DNA of 64,000 bases from an uncultured Bacteroidia bacterium (GTDB taxonomy: Bacteria > Bacteroidota > Bacteroidia > Bacteroidales > F082), in the NCBI GenBank assembly GCA_902774365.1, contig CACYHX010000030.1, positions 25,705-89,704 on the forward strand, in the 5' to 3' direction. Below the pieces are notes generated by a model, which worked only from the letters and a program-made list of their open reading frames with translations, made no database searches and was not told where the DNA came from. The translations under genes were made by a program, and so were the position numbers. Positions within the stretch are counted from its first letter, which is position 1. The number at the start of each line of letters is the position of its first letter. Positions 43,708 to 51,703 of this stretch are shown in pieces.

Positions 43708-45489
43708 TTATGGATTATACCCTTGTATTGTGTCGGTTTTTGGAAGTTTTATCTTGCCTTCGTGGATTTGCTGGTCCACTGTATAGGTGGCATGGTTGCG
43801 TACGGATTCGTCAACGGTGATGCCTAATCTTTCGGCATCAGCTTTCGCAACATCGAACCATTCCTTGTAGTTTCTGATTTGCTGTTCAGTTTGTTGGATG
43901 AGGATTTCGCGGTATTCTTTGGCTCCGACTTTGGTGCCACGCATCAGTGGACGCCCGAAGAGCACGTTTTCTGTCTCTCGGTCGATGGCCTGTTGCAGAG
44001 AAATGCCTTCGGTCACCATGAAGCCGGAAACGCTATTCATCCATTCAGGGTCGCATTTGATTTGTCGGCGAATGTCGCGTTTCTTCCAGTAGTCATCGTT
44101 GAGAAGCCTGGGATTGCGAGCTGTTGGTATGCCTTCGCCGGCGATTTCGGGGAAATAGGCTTCGGGATTTTTCCGCAACAAGTTCAATGTGTAGCCTTCC
44201 AATTTGATGCGGTAGAGCGAGTCGGGATAGTTCCATGCGATGGTATTGTGGGCGTTTTGGTCGTGGAAGAGGCTGTCGATGAGTTGCTCCTGCCGTTGGC
44301 GGAAACGCTCCTCGCCGATGCAGAGTTGTATGATGGCATCTTCGGCAAAGCCTTCGGTGGCGCGGTACATCTGGCTGCTGCTTGAGAACCAAACAATGTA
44401 GTCGGCATCAAGGAGGTAATCGAGGCGGTCGAGCGTGTTGACACTGTCGATGATTTTGTCGACATCCTGATAGGCGACGCGGTTGTAATACCAGAATTGG
44501 AAGTCGGAAAACACCTCTTGGGGTGGAATATAAGCCATTGTTCTCAGCAAGAACGAGTTACCAATGAACAGGGCTGAGGGCTTGACCGTCGTGGAATCGG
44601 AAGTCAGCCAGTAGTCGCGTTCCTTGTAGTCGAATTTCGGGTCGAATTTGATAGGTCGCATCAGGTTGAGTTCGCCTTCAAGGTCTCGGTTCATTGGTTC
44701 GCCGATGCGGCAGGTGTTGTGCCATTCGTTGCCATATTCGATGCGAGGCATTCGGATGTCGCGTTGTGTCTCCATGAAACGCAGCAACGAGTCGGTGGCG
44801 TACACGCACGAAAAGTTCCAGTGGTCGCCCGTGGGCGGAAACAGGTAGAACGAGCAGGTGTCTTTCATCCGCAGGAAATATTCGTTCATGTCGAAGCAGG
44901 GCATGACCGTTTCGGAAAAGCGTTTGATGAAGTATTCCCTCGCGTTGAGCGAGGTGGTGTCGTGCTCGCGTCGAGGCAGGTATTCTGGATAGATGATGCT
45001 CTTGCTCGGCGCGATGAAGGTCAATAAGGTGACATCATAGTCAGCCAGGATGCCTCTCACCTTGTTCATCAGGCGCACTTCCTGCTCATAGCCTTTACGG
45101 GCGGCCTCGGCATCGGGAAACCAGTGGTACATCTCGGTGCCGTAATAATCTTCGATGTTGTGGCCATAGTAGAGCCATCTTTCCTTGCCCGAATAGATGT
45201 AGCTCACATATTCCTTCCCGAAAAAGTCCCAGCAATATTGGTGATAGAGCCTGATGATAGGCTCGCGGAAGCCATAGTTGTTCGTGATGTATTTTTCAAG
45301 GTGCTCCTGAAAATAGCCGTTCTTGTACCATTCCCAACGGAATTTCGGTTTGTTGGGTTTCATGAAATACCCCATCAGTTCCTTAGTCTTGAAGGGCTTG
45401 AAGTGTTCTTGTATCATGAACGAGAACAAAAAGACCATCAAGAGGCCGAAGAGAATGCCGTAGAATATGTTGCCGTTGCCCTTTTTCAT
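43708..45489 (-). CDS. AlgX/AlgJ-like protein (A4)
   Basis: 593 residues. Membrane anchor IFYGILFGLLMVFLFSFMI, then YGFREPIIRLYHQYCWDFFG, ERWLYYGHNIEDYYGTE and IIYPEYLPRREHD. The His block is PTGDHWNFSCVYATDSL: Asp is adjacent to His instead of two residues before it. The Ser block is ALFIGNSFLLRTMAY. Two helical end motifs follow (IKCDPEWMNSVSGFM...ETENVLFGRP; IRNYKEWFDVAKADAERLG). The start overlaps the M2 stop by one base (TGATG), so M2 and A4 are a coupled pair. Confidence 0.83.
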   Translation of the reverse strand: MKKGNGNIFYGILFGLLMVFLFSFMIQEHFKPFKTKELMGYFMKPNKPKFRWEWYKNGYFQEHLEKYITNNYGFREPIIRLYHQYCWDFFGKEYVSYIYSGKERWLYYGHNIEDYYGTEMYHWFPDAEAARKGYEQEVRLMNKVRGILADYDVTLLTFIAPSKSIIYPEYLPRREHDTTSLNAREYFIKRFSETVMPCFDMNEYFLRMKDTCSFYLFPPTGDHWNFSCVYATDSLLRFMETQRDIRMPRIEYGNEWHNTCRIGEPMNRDLEGELNLMRPIKFDPKFDYKERDYWLTSDSTTVKPSALFIGNSFLLRTMAYIPPQEVFSDFQFWYYNRVAYQDVDKIIDSVNTLDRLDYLLDADYIVWFSSSSQMYRATEGFAEDAIIQLCIGEERFRQRQEQLIDSLFHDQNAHNTIAWNYPDSLYRIKLEGYTLNLLRKNPEAYFPEIAGEGIPTARNPRLLNDDYWKKRDIRRQIKCDPEWMNSVSGFMVTEGISLQQAIDRETENVLFGRPLMRGTKVGAKEYREILIQQTEQQIRNYKEWFDVAKADAERLGITVDESVRNHATYTVDQQIHEGKIKLPKTDTIQGYNP

Positions 45490-46958
45490 CAGAACCTAAA
45501 GTAAATGAACGGACTAAAACCACTGGCATTCAAGGCACCGAGGCAGAAAACGAAGGCAAAAATGCTGACCACGAAGGCGATGATATGCTGCCGCTTGTTG
45601 TATTCGGTGAAGTAGACCTTATCCTGCACCTTGAGGCCGAACTTCGAGAGGGTGAAGAACGAGAAGAAGGCCGCCACGAGCATGGTGACATAAAGGTGCG
45701 GATTGTCGCTGAAGTGGAATGGCGCAAAGTCGAAGGCGAAGAGGCGCTTGATGAAGAGCCAAGATAGGTCGATGCGCTCGATGCGGAAGAAGCAACGCGT
45801 CAACACGATGATGAGGAAAGTGAAAAACACACTCGGAATCCTGCCCAACCGCTCGTTGAACTTTTTCAAAAACAACTTGTCGGCGCAGATGAAAATGCCT
45901 TGCAAGGCACCATAAACCACGAAGTTCCACGCAGCACCGTGCCACAAACCGCTGACTAAGAAGCAGAACCACAGGTTGAAGTATTTTCTCGCTTCTGTTT
46001 TCACGCGGCTACCGCCCAAGGGAAAATACAGATAGTTCTTGATGAACACGCTGAACGTTTGGTGCCAACGACGCCAAAACTCTGAGATGGTGGTGGAGAC
46101 GTACGGGTTATCAAAGTTCTCGGGGAACTTGAAGCCCATCATGCGGCCCAAACCGATGGCCATGTCACTGTAGCCCGCAAAGTCGAAGTAGATTTGGAAG
46201 GTGAAGGCGAAGATGGCAATCCAAGCCGTGGTCGAGTCGATGGTGGCGATTTTTGTAGCAATGTCAGCAAGTTGCTCGGCAGTCAGCACATCGTAGTTTG
46301 AGGGGCCTAAAACCTTATCGACTTGGAAACCAATGACGTCGGCAATCAACACTTTCTTGGCCAAACCAATGACAAAGCGGTAGAAACCTTGCAAGCGGTC
46401 TGTATAAAGCGATTCGCGGTTGCGGATTTGGTCGGCAATATCACAGTAGCGCACGATGGGTCCTGCAATCAGTTGCGGGAACATGACAATGTAGAGCATG
46501 TAGTCGCTCAGCCGTTTCATCGGAGCATTGACGCCACGGTAGGTGTCCAAGGTGTAAGTCACGCTTTGGAACGAGAAGAACGAGATGCCGATGGGCAGTA
46601 GGATCTTGGTCCATTGCAACGGCCGGCCTCCAAACCAACCTAATACCGAGTTGATGTTTTGCATGGTGAAGTTGCCGTACTTGAAATAGAACAACAACCC
46701 GATGCTGATGGCTATGCTGATGCCGCAGAGTAGTTTCTTCAACCCTGGCTTCTCCGTCTTGTTCATCCATCGCACCAAGTAGAAGTTGGCAATGACCGAC
46801 ACGATGAGGTGGATGATGAACTCGGGCGCGCCGTAGGCGTAAAAGACGAGTGAGGCCAACAGCAGGAAGTAGTTGCGGACTTTCTTCGGCAGGATGAAAT
46901 ACACCAGGAAGAAAATCGGCATGAAGTAGAGTAGGAATACGTTGCTGCTGAATACCAT
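45489..46958 (-). CDS. MBOAT O-acyltransferase, AlgI-like (M2)
   Basis: A 489-residue polytopic MBOAT protein. Hallmarks are LLPIGISFFSFQSVTYTLDT, FPQLIAGPIVRYCDIADQ, FDFAGYSDMAIGLGRMMG and FWRRWHQTFSVFIKNYLYFP. The histidine region is SGLWHGAAWNFVVYGALQGI: the first His is kept, but the second position, His in M1 and M3, is Gln. The C-terminus is GFSPFIYFRF. The -7 element TACTTTTG is at 46983-46990, downstream of a complex repeat that separates it from A3. Confidence 0.92.
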   Translation of the reverse strand: MVFSSNVFLLYFMPIFFLVYFILPKKVRNYFLLLASLVFYAYGAPEFIIHLIVSVIANFYLVRWMNKTEKPGLKKLLCGISIAISIGLLFYFKYGNFTMQNINSVLGWFGGRPLQWTKILLPIGISFFSFQSVTYTLDTYRGVNAPMKRLSDYMLYIVMFPQLIAGPIVRYCDIADQIRNRESLYTDRLQGFYRFVIGLAKKVLIADVIGFQVDKVLGPSNYDVLTAEQLADIATKIATIDSTTAWIAIFAFTFQIYFDFAGYSDMAIGLGRMMGFKFPENFDNPYVSTTISEFWRRWHQTFSVFIKNYLYFPLGGSRVKTEARKYFNLWFCFLVSGLWHGAAWNFVVYGALQGIFICADKLFLKKFNERLGRIPSVFFTFLIIVLTRCFFRIERIDLSWLFIKRLFAFDFAPFHFSDNPHLYVTMLVAAFFSFFTLSKFGLKVQDKVYFTEYNKRQHIIAFVVSIFAFVFCLGALNASGFSPFIYFRF

Positions 46959-46982
46959 GTTCTATCGTCTGTTATTGGTTTG

Positions 46983-46990
46983 CAAAAGTA
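46983..46990 (-). promoter_or_regulatory. -7 element in front of the M2-A4 module
   Basis: TACTTTTG on the minus strand, 24 nt before the M2 ATG. Confidence 0.55.
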
Positions 46991-47025
46991 GTAATTAATT
47001 TAATTTAATGCTCATAGATACTCTC

Positions 47026-47100
47026 GGAGTTTGTCTGCATGTCATACCGACCGACGAAGGAGGGAGTGTATCTATACAGACAAACTCCTCGGTATGACAT
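47026..47100. repeat. Repeat element with two interleaved 12-bp inverted pairs
   Basis: GGAGTTTGTCTG (47026) pairs with CAGACAAACTCC (47077), and ATGTCATACCGA (47039) pairs with TCGGTATGACAT (47089). The order is A-B-A'-B', the arrangement of a pseudoknot. It shares ATGTCATACCGA and GGGAGTGTATCTAT with the element at 13328. It ends 5 nt before the A3 stop codon region. Confidence 0.88.
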
Positions 47101-47105
47101 AGGCA

Positions 47106-48833
47106 TCAGTCTGGCGGTATTGGGATTTCGGCATCGGGGTCGTCGATGAGGCGGCAGTGGTCGAGGCCGTATTTTTCGCGGGTGATCCAAATGGCGGCAT
47201 CTTCAATGGCTTTATCAATCGGTTTGTGGCGTTTTTCAGCATCTTTGCGAATGTGTTCCAGCAGTTCCGCATTGCCAGGAATCCTTTCGATGCGCCCCCT
47301 GACTTCCTCTTGGCATTGCCGCGCAAACTGAATCTCGGCAGTTTGGTCCTTATAGAGCGGTTTGTCCGCCTTGATGCGGTCCACCTCGGCATGGAGCATC
47401 TGATTCATGTTGGCACTGCGCAAAAATGCCTGTGCCTCTAGGGCGGCCATCCATACGCTGTCTTTTCGGATGTCCTTGATGACCTTGGCGTAAGGTATTT
47501 CATTGTTTTTGGAGGTCAGTGTTTCGGCATTTAATTCGGGGATGATTTCCGGGTGGTTGTGCAGGATGGCGATGGCCTCTTTTCGGATGATGCTGTCTGT
47601 GGAGACGCGATTAATCGCGTCTCTACAAATCGTGTCGGCAATGCGGTCAATGTATGCCTGCCGGATGCTGTCGTCAACACCAAGGGTGAGGATGACGGAA
47701 TTGGCAAAGCCATTGGTGCCTTTGTTCAGCTGGTTGCCTGTGGTGAACCACACGATATAGTCGAAATCCAACAGCTTTTCGAGTAGGTTGAGGTCGACGA
47801 CATTGCCGCTCGGTGTCAACGGGTCGCCAGTGTAGGCGGTGGAGAAGTAGTACCAAAACTCCACCTCGTCAAACACTTCCTTCATTGGCAACCGGGTGGC
47901 GAAGCCCCACATGAACGAGTTGCCAATAAACAGCACTCTGGGTTTGACACTGTTTGTCCTATGCTCTACCGTGACCTCTGCTGTAGGGCTATAGCCTTGG
48001 CGTTTCCTGATGGGTAGCGAAAGGTTAAGCAGCCGCTCCAGGTCGTTGTCGGTGCCGTGGTTGTCGCTTTCGTGCAACGCACCGTATCTCAGCTTGGGCA
48101 GCTCGATGCCTTTCAATTCGCCCATGAAGCGAAACAGCGAGTCGGCGGCATACACGGCGGGGAAGACCCAATGGGCGCCCGTTTGCGGAATCACGGGATA
48201 GTCGACGGTGTCTTTCATCTGCTTGAACCAGCTGGTCATGTCGATGCAAGGGAATCCGTTTTCCGCGAACCTGTGCAAAAAAGTGGCACAGGCGTTAATG
48301 GTAGTGGTATCGTGTTCACCATCAGGGAGATACTCGGGGTAGACAAAACTTTTTTCTGGGGCAATGAAGGCCAACAATTCCACGTCGTTTTCCTTGAGGA
48401 TGTCGCGAGCGTGGCATAGGTATTTCACCTCACGTTCGAAATTACGTCGGGCCTCTTCGACCGAGGGCTGCCAGTTCAGTAGCTCGGTGCCATAGTAGTC
48501 GCTGACGCTCTCGGGGGTGTAAAGCCAGCCTTGTTTGCCTGCCATCACGTCGTGGGCGTAGGTTTTCTTGTAACAGCTCCAGAGGTATTGGTTGTAAAGT
48601 CGGATAATAGGCTCCCGAAAGCCGAAATGTTCGCCCACATAAGCCTCTTCTTGTTTGGCGTATGCGCCCGAACGATAGGATTCAAGCTCAAATTCCGGCT
48701 TCTCCGTTTCGATGGTCACGCCGTTCAAAGGCTTCAAGGGGATGAGTTGGAAGCGGCCTTGAAGAAGGGGCATGAAAAGCAATATCATCAGTATGATGAA
48801 CAGAACTTTATCATATATTGGCTTCTTACTCAT
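47106..48833 (-). CDS. AlgX/AlgJ-like protein (A3) with an in-frame palindrome
   Basis: 575 residues from the ATG at 48833 (MSKKPIYDKVLFII); an ATG 15 nt upstream is also possible. Membrane anchor, then FGFREPIIRLYNQYLWSC, KQGWLYTPESVSDYYG and FVYPEYLPDGEHD. The His block is QTGAHWVFPAVYAADSL, with Gly at the Asp position. The Ser block is VLFIGNSFMWGFATR. The 28-nt palindrome at 47599-47626 adds CRDAINRVS between ADTI and TDSIIRKEA. Two degenerate helical motifs end the protein (IRKDSVWMAALEAQA; KPIDKAIEDAAIWITREK). Composite repeat copy c and 143 nt separate it from M1, so it may be transcribed separately. Confidence 0.83.
   Translation of the reverse strand: MSKKPIYDKVLFIILMILLFMPLLQGRFQLIPLKPLNGVTIETEKPEFELESYRSGAYAKQEEAYVGEHFGFREPIIRLYNQYLWSCYKKTYAHDVMAGKQGWLYTPESVSDYYGTELLNWQPSVEEARRNFEREVKYLCHARDILKENDVELLAFIAPEKSFVYPEYLPDGEHDTTTINACATFLHRFAENGFPCIDMTSWFKQMKDTVDYPVIPQTGAHWVFPAVYAADSLFRFMGELKGIELPKLRYGALHESDNHGTDNDLERLLNLSLPIRKRQGYSPTAEVTVEHRTNSVKPRVLFIGNSFMWGFATRLPMKEVFDEVEFWYYFSTAYTGDPLTPSGNVVDLNLLEKLLDFDYIVWFTTGNQLNKGTNGFANSVILTLGVDDSIRQAYIDRIADTICRDAINRVSTDSIIRKEAIAILHNHPEIIPELNAETLTSKNNEIPYAKVIKDIRKDSVWMAALEAQAFLRSANMNQMLHAEVDRIKADKPLYKDQTAEIQFARQCQEEVRGRIERIPGNAELLEHIRKDAEKRHKPIDKAIEDAAIWITREKYGLDHCRLIDDPDAEIPIPPD
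47599..47626. repeat. 28-nt palindrome, in frame in A3
   Basis: Differs from the copies at 18576 and 54431 by single bases in the outer arms (GTGGAGACG on the left). Encodes CRDAINRVS. Confidence 0.95.
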
Positions 48834-48876
48834 GCTTTTTCTGCGCAAACACTATTTGACCGTTAAACACCAAACT

Positions 48877-48961
48877 GTCATTGCGGGCTTGACCCGCAAT
48901 CTCCTGAATGTAAGGGTAATCCTTCTAGCGCAGGAGATGGCGGATCCTTGTCCGCCATGAC
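48877..48961. repeat. Composite two-hairpin repeat (copy c)
   Basis: 85 bp from GTCAT to ATGAC with the ATTGCGGG and ATGGCGGA hairpins and a middle segment bounded by ATCTCCTG/CAGGAGAT. It lies between A3 and M1. Confidence 0.9.
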
Positions 48962-48991
48962 GGTTAAAATGAGAAATCTTGCTCATTTATT

Positions 48992-50449
48992 TTAGAACCT
49001 AAAGTAAATGAACGGGCTGAAGCTCGTAGCATTGAGCGCGGCCACACAGAAGATGAACACGATGGCGGCCACAATCCACACCCAGATGTGCTGGCGGTCG
49101 CTATAGTCGGTGTAGTAGACCTTTTGCTCCACTTTCTTGCCCCATCCCGTCAGGGTGAAGAAGGAGAAGAGGGCTGCCACCACCATAATGGTGTAAACCT
49201 GGGCGTTGCCGTCGAAAGCGAAACCGCTAAAGTCGAAGGCGAACATGCGCGTGACGAAGGTCCAGGCCAAGTTGAGGTTCTCGATGCGGAAGAACACCCA
49301 GATGACGCAAATCGTGATGAAAGTAAGGATGACGGATGGCACCGTGCCGATTTTCTTCATCACCTTGCCGAGGAAGAGTTTGTCGAGGCAGATAAAGAGG
49401 CCGTGCAAGGCACCCCAAACAACGAAGTTCCATGATGCGCCGTGCCACAAGCCGCTAAGCAGGAAGCATAGCCAGAGGTTGAGGTACATGCGTCCCGTGC
49501 CCTTGCGGTTGCCGCCCAGCGGGATGTAGAGGTAGTTCATGATGAAGGCGCCAAGGGTCTTGTGCCAACGTCTCCAGAACTCGGTGATGCTGCGTGAGGT
49601 GTAGGGGTTGTCGAAGTTCTCGGGGAACTTGAAGCCCATGATACGTCCCAATCCGATGGCCATGTCGGAATAACCGGCGAAGTCGAAATAGATTTGGAAG
49701 GTGTAGGCCAAAGCCACAAGCCAGGCCGTGCCCGTGTCTAAAGTGGCGATGCGTGTCATGATGTCGCCCACCTGTGAGGGGTCGAGGGCGGCGGGCCCCA
49801 GCATCTTGTCGACACACAAGCCGATGACATCAGCGATGAGGATTTTTTTGGCCAAGCCGATGACGAAGCGGTAGAAACCCTGCAGGCGGTCGGCCATCGT
49901 CGACTCACGCGTGCGGATTTGGTCGGCGACGTCGCAGTAACGCACGATGGGACCTGCGATGAGCTGCGGGAACATGGTGATGTATAGCATGTAGTCGCTC
50001 AGCTTCTTCAACGGCTGGTTGACGCCACGGTAGGTGTCCAAGGTGTAGGTCACGCTCTGGAACGAGAAGAACGAGATGCCTATAGGCAGCATGATATGCT
50101 TCCAACTCAAAGGAGCATGCCCCGTGAGGCCAAGGATGGCGTTGAGGTTCTCCATGGTGAAGTTGCCGTATTTGTAGACAAACAGCAGTCCAAGAGGTAT
50201 GGCGATGGAGATACCGCAGAGCCATTTGCGCCCTCTGACGTTTTGGGTAGCACACATCCATTTGACCAACAGGAAGTTCAGGATGGTGGAAACGACCAGT
50301 TGTATGATGAACTCGGGCGCACCCCAGGCATAGAAGATGAGTGAGGCCAGCAAAAGCACATAGTTGCGGGTCTTCTTTGGCATGAGGAAATACACCAGGA
50401 AGAACGCTGGCATGAAATAGAGTAGGAATACGTTACTGCTGAATACCAT
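48992..50449 (-). CDS. MBOAT O-acyltransferase, AlgI-like (M1)
   Basis: A 485-residue polytopic MBOAT protein very similar to M2: LPIGISFFSFQSVTYTLDTY, FPQLIAGPIVRYCDVADQ, YFDFAGYSDMAIGLGRIMG and FWRRWHKTLGAFIMNYLYIP. The histidine region SGLWHGASWNFVVWGALHGL has both His. The C-terminus is SFSPFIYFRF. It begins 18 nt after the A2 stop, within the same run as A1 and A2. Close similarity of M1 and M2 suggests duplication within the locus. Confidence 0.93.
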   Translation of the reverse strand: MVFSSNVFLLYFMPAFFLVYFLMPKKTRNYVLLLASLIFYAWGAPEFIIQLVVSTILNFLLVKWMCATQNVRGRKWLCGISIAIPLGLLFVYKYGNFTMENLNAILGLTGHAPLSWKHIMLPIGISFFSFQSVTYTLDTYRGVNQPLKKLSDYMLYITMFPQLIAGPIVRYCDVADQIRTRESTMADRLQGFYRFVIGLAKKILIADVIGLCVDKMLGPAALDPSQVGDIMTRIATLDTGTAWLVALAYTFQIYFDFAGYSDMAIGLGRIMGFKFPENFDNPYTSRSITEFWRRWHKTLGAFIMNYLYIPLGGNRKGTGRMYLNLWLCFLLSGLWHGASWNFVVWGALHGLFICLDKLFLGKVMKKIGTVPSVILTFITICVIWVFFRIENLNLAWTFVTRMFAFDFSGFAFDGNAQVYTIMVVAALFSFFTLTGWGKKVEQKVYYTDYSDRQHIWVWIVAAIVFIFCVAALNATSFSPFIYFRF

Positions 50450-50456
50450 TTTTTTT

Positions 50457-50489
50457 CAGTTTATAGTTTACAGTTTATAGTTTACAGTT
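50457..50489. repeat. Tandem 14-bp repeat at the A2 3' end
   Basis: CAGTTTATAGTTTA twice plus a partial third unit. It overlaps the last codons and stop of A2, which read TTVNYKL. Confidence 0.85.
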
Positions 50490-51703
50490 GTAGGGCTGTC
50501 ACAGTGTGGCAGCCGTACATATTGTTCAGTTTGTTGTTTTTGTATTAATTTGTTGAGCAGGCTTTGGCTGAAGCCGTTGCTCATTTTGTAGAGTGCCGTG
50601 GTGGAGTAAGAGAGCATGACGAAGTCGGCGTCGATGACCTCTTGAAGCACGTCGATGTCGCTGATTTTATGGGTTACGTTAAGGTCGTCGTCACCGAAAT
50701 AGACGGTGCTGAAGTAATACCAATAGGGGACGCTTTCAAACACGGCCCACACGGGCGTGTAGTTGAGGATGTTCCAATAGAACGAGTCACCAACGGTGAT
50801 AAGCTTCGGACGCCAGGCCGTGGTGTCGAAGTCATAAATGGCCGTAGCGAACATGTTGGGCGCTTTTTGTATGGGCCAAATGAGGTTCATCAGGCTTTCG
50901 AGGTCGGCATCGGGCTTGAGGGTGCGCTGCCAAGCGTTGCCAGCCTTGACATTGATCATGTTGGAGTCGCTCAGGTGTTCCATGTAGCGGATGAGGGTGT
51001 CGGCGCTGTGGATGGCGGCGAGGTTGCTCCAGTGTGTGCCCGTCTGCGGAAACAGCGGATAGCTTACCGTGTCTTTCATCTGCACGAACCACTCGCCCAG
51101 GTCGATATGGTTGATGCCCAGTTCCTTGAAGCGTGTCCTATAGAACTCGTATGCCGTGATGGTCTTTTTCTTGAGATAACCTGGGTTTTTGGGCATGTGC
51201 TCGCCGCAAACTAATTCCTTGCCTGGCAGCAGTGCCACGAAGAGGCGGGTGTGGTAAGGCTCAAGCAGCTGTTGTAGTCTGAGTAGTCTTTGCGCTTCAG
51301 CCTCTAATGTTTCAGCCATCTCCGTTGAGTCCTTGGCAAATTCATAGGTGAGGCTTTGGTAGTATTCTTCCATATTCCATGGCTCGAAGATCCAATTGTC
51401 TCGAGTGATGACGATGCGTTGGTCTTCGGCCACCTGAGAATAGCGGAACAAAGTCCACTCCGTCTGGTTGTAGAAGCGCGTCAGAGGCTCGCGGAAGCCA
51501 AAGTTTTGTTGCAAATAGGCCTCGGTGGAGTCCTGCAAGCCACCGTCGATGAAGTTGTGCCAAGTCAAGTCGGGTTTAGAGTTCGAATAGACCACGCCAT
51601 TCAGCTCCTTGAACTTGAAAAGCCCAGTCTGTTGTTGTATTGCGGAGGCAAACAGCAACAGGGCAGTCAAGGCGAACAATATGACTTGGGTGCGACTATT
51701 CAT
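50468..51703 (-). CDS. AlgX/AlgJ-like protein (A2), C-terminally truncated
   Basis: 411 residues. Membrane anchor (VILFALTALLLFASAIQQQ), then NFGFREPLTRFYNQTEWTLF and RDNWIFEPWNMEEYY. The His block is QTGTHWSNLAAIHSADTL (Gly at the Asp position), and the Ser block LITVGDSFYWNILNYTP. Its nearest relative is A1, but it ends about 85 residues earlier: after SQSLLNKLIQKQQTEQY the sequence becomes VRLPHCDSPTT from a 29-nt palindrome and VNYKL from a 14-bp tandem repeat. The helical end motif is therefore missing. The start overlaps the A1 stop by 8 nt. Confidence 0.82.
   Translation of the reverse strand: MNSRTQVILFALTALLLFASAIQQQTGLFKFKELNGVVYSNSKPDLTWHNFIDGGLQDSTEAYLQQNFGFREPLTRFYNQTEWTLFRYSQVAEDQRIVITRDNWIFEPWNMEEYYQSLTYEFAKDSTEMAETLEAEAQRLLRLQQLLEPYHTRLFVALLPGKELVCGEHMPKNPGYLKKKTITAYEFYRTRFKELGINHIDLGEWFVQMKDTVSYPLFPQTGTHWSNLAAIHSADTLIRYMEHLSDSNMINVKAGNAWQRTLKPDADLESLMNLIWPIQKAPNMFATAIYDFDTTAWRPKLITVGDSFYWNILNYTPVWAVFESVPYWYYFSTVYFGDDDLNVTHKISDIDVLQEVIDADFVMLSYSTTALYKMSNGFSQSLLNKLIQKQQTEQYVRLPHCDSPTTVNYKL
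50490..50518. repeat. 29-nt imperfect palindrome encoding the A2 C-terminus
   Basis: GTA-G-GGCTG-T-CAC around AGT pairs with GTG-G-CAGCC-G-TAC. On the minus strand it reads VRLPHCDSPT in frame with A2. Confidence 0.8.
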
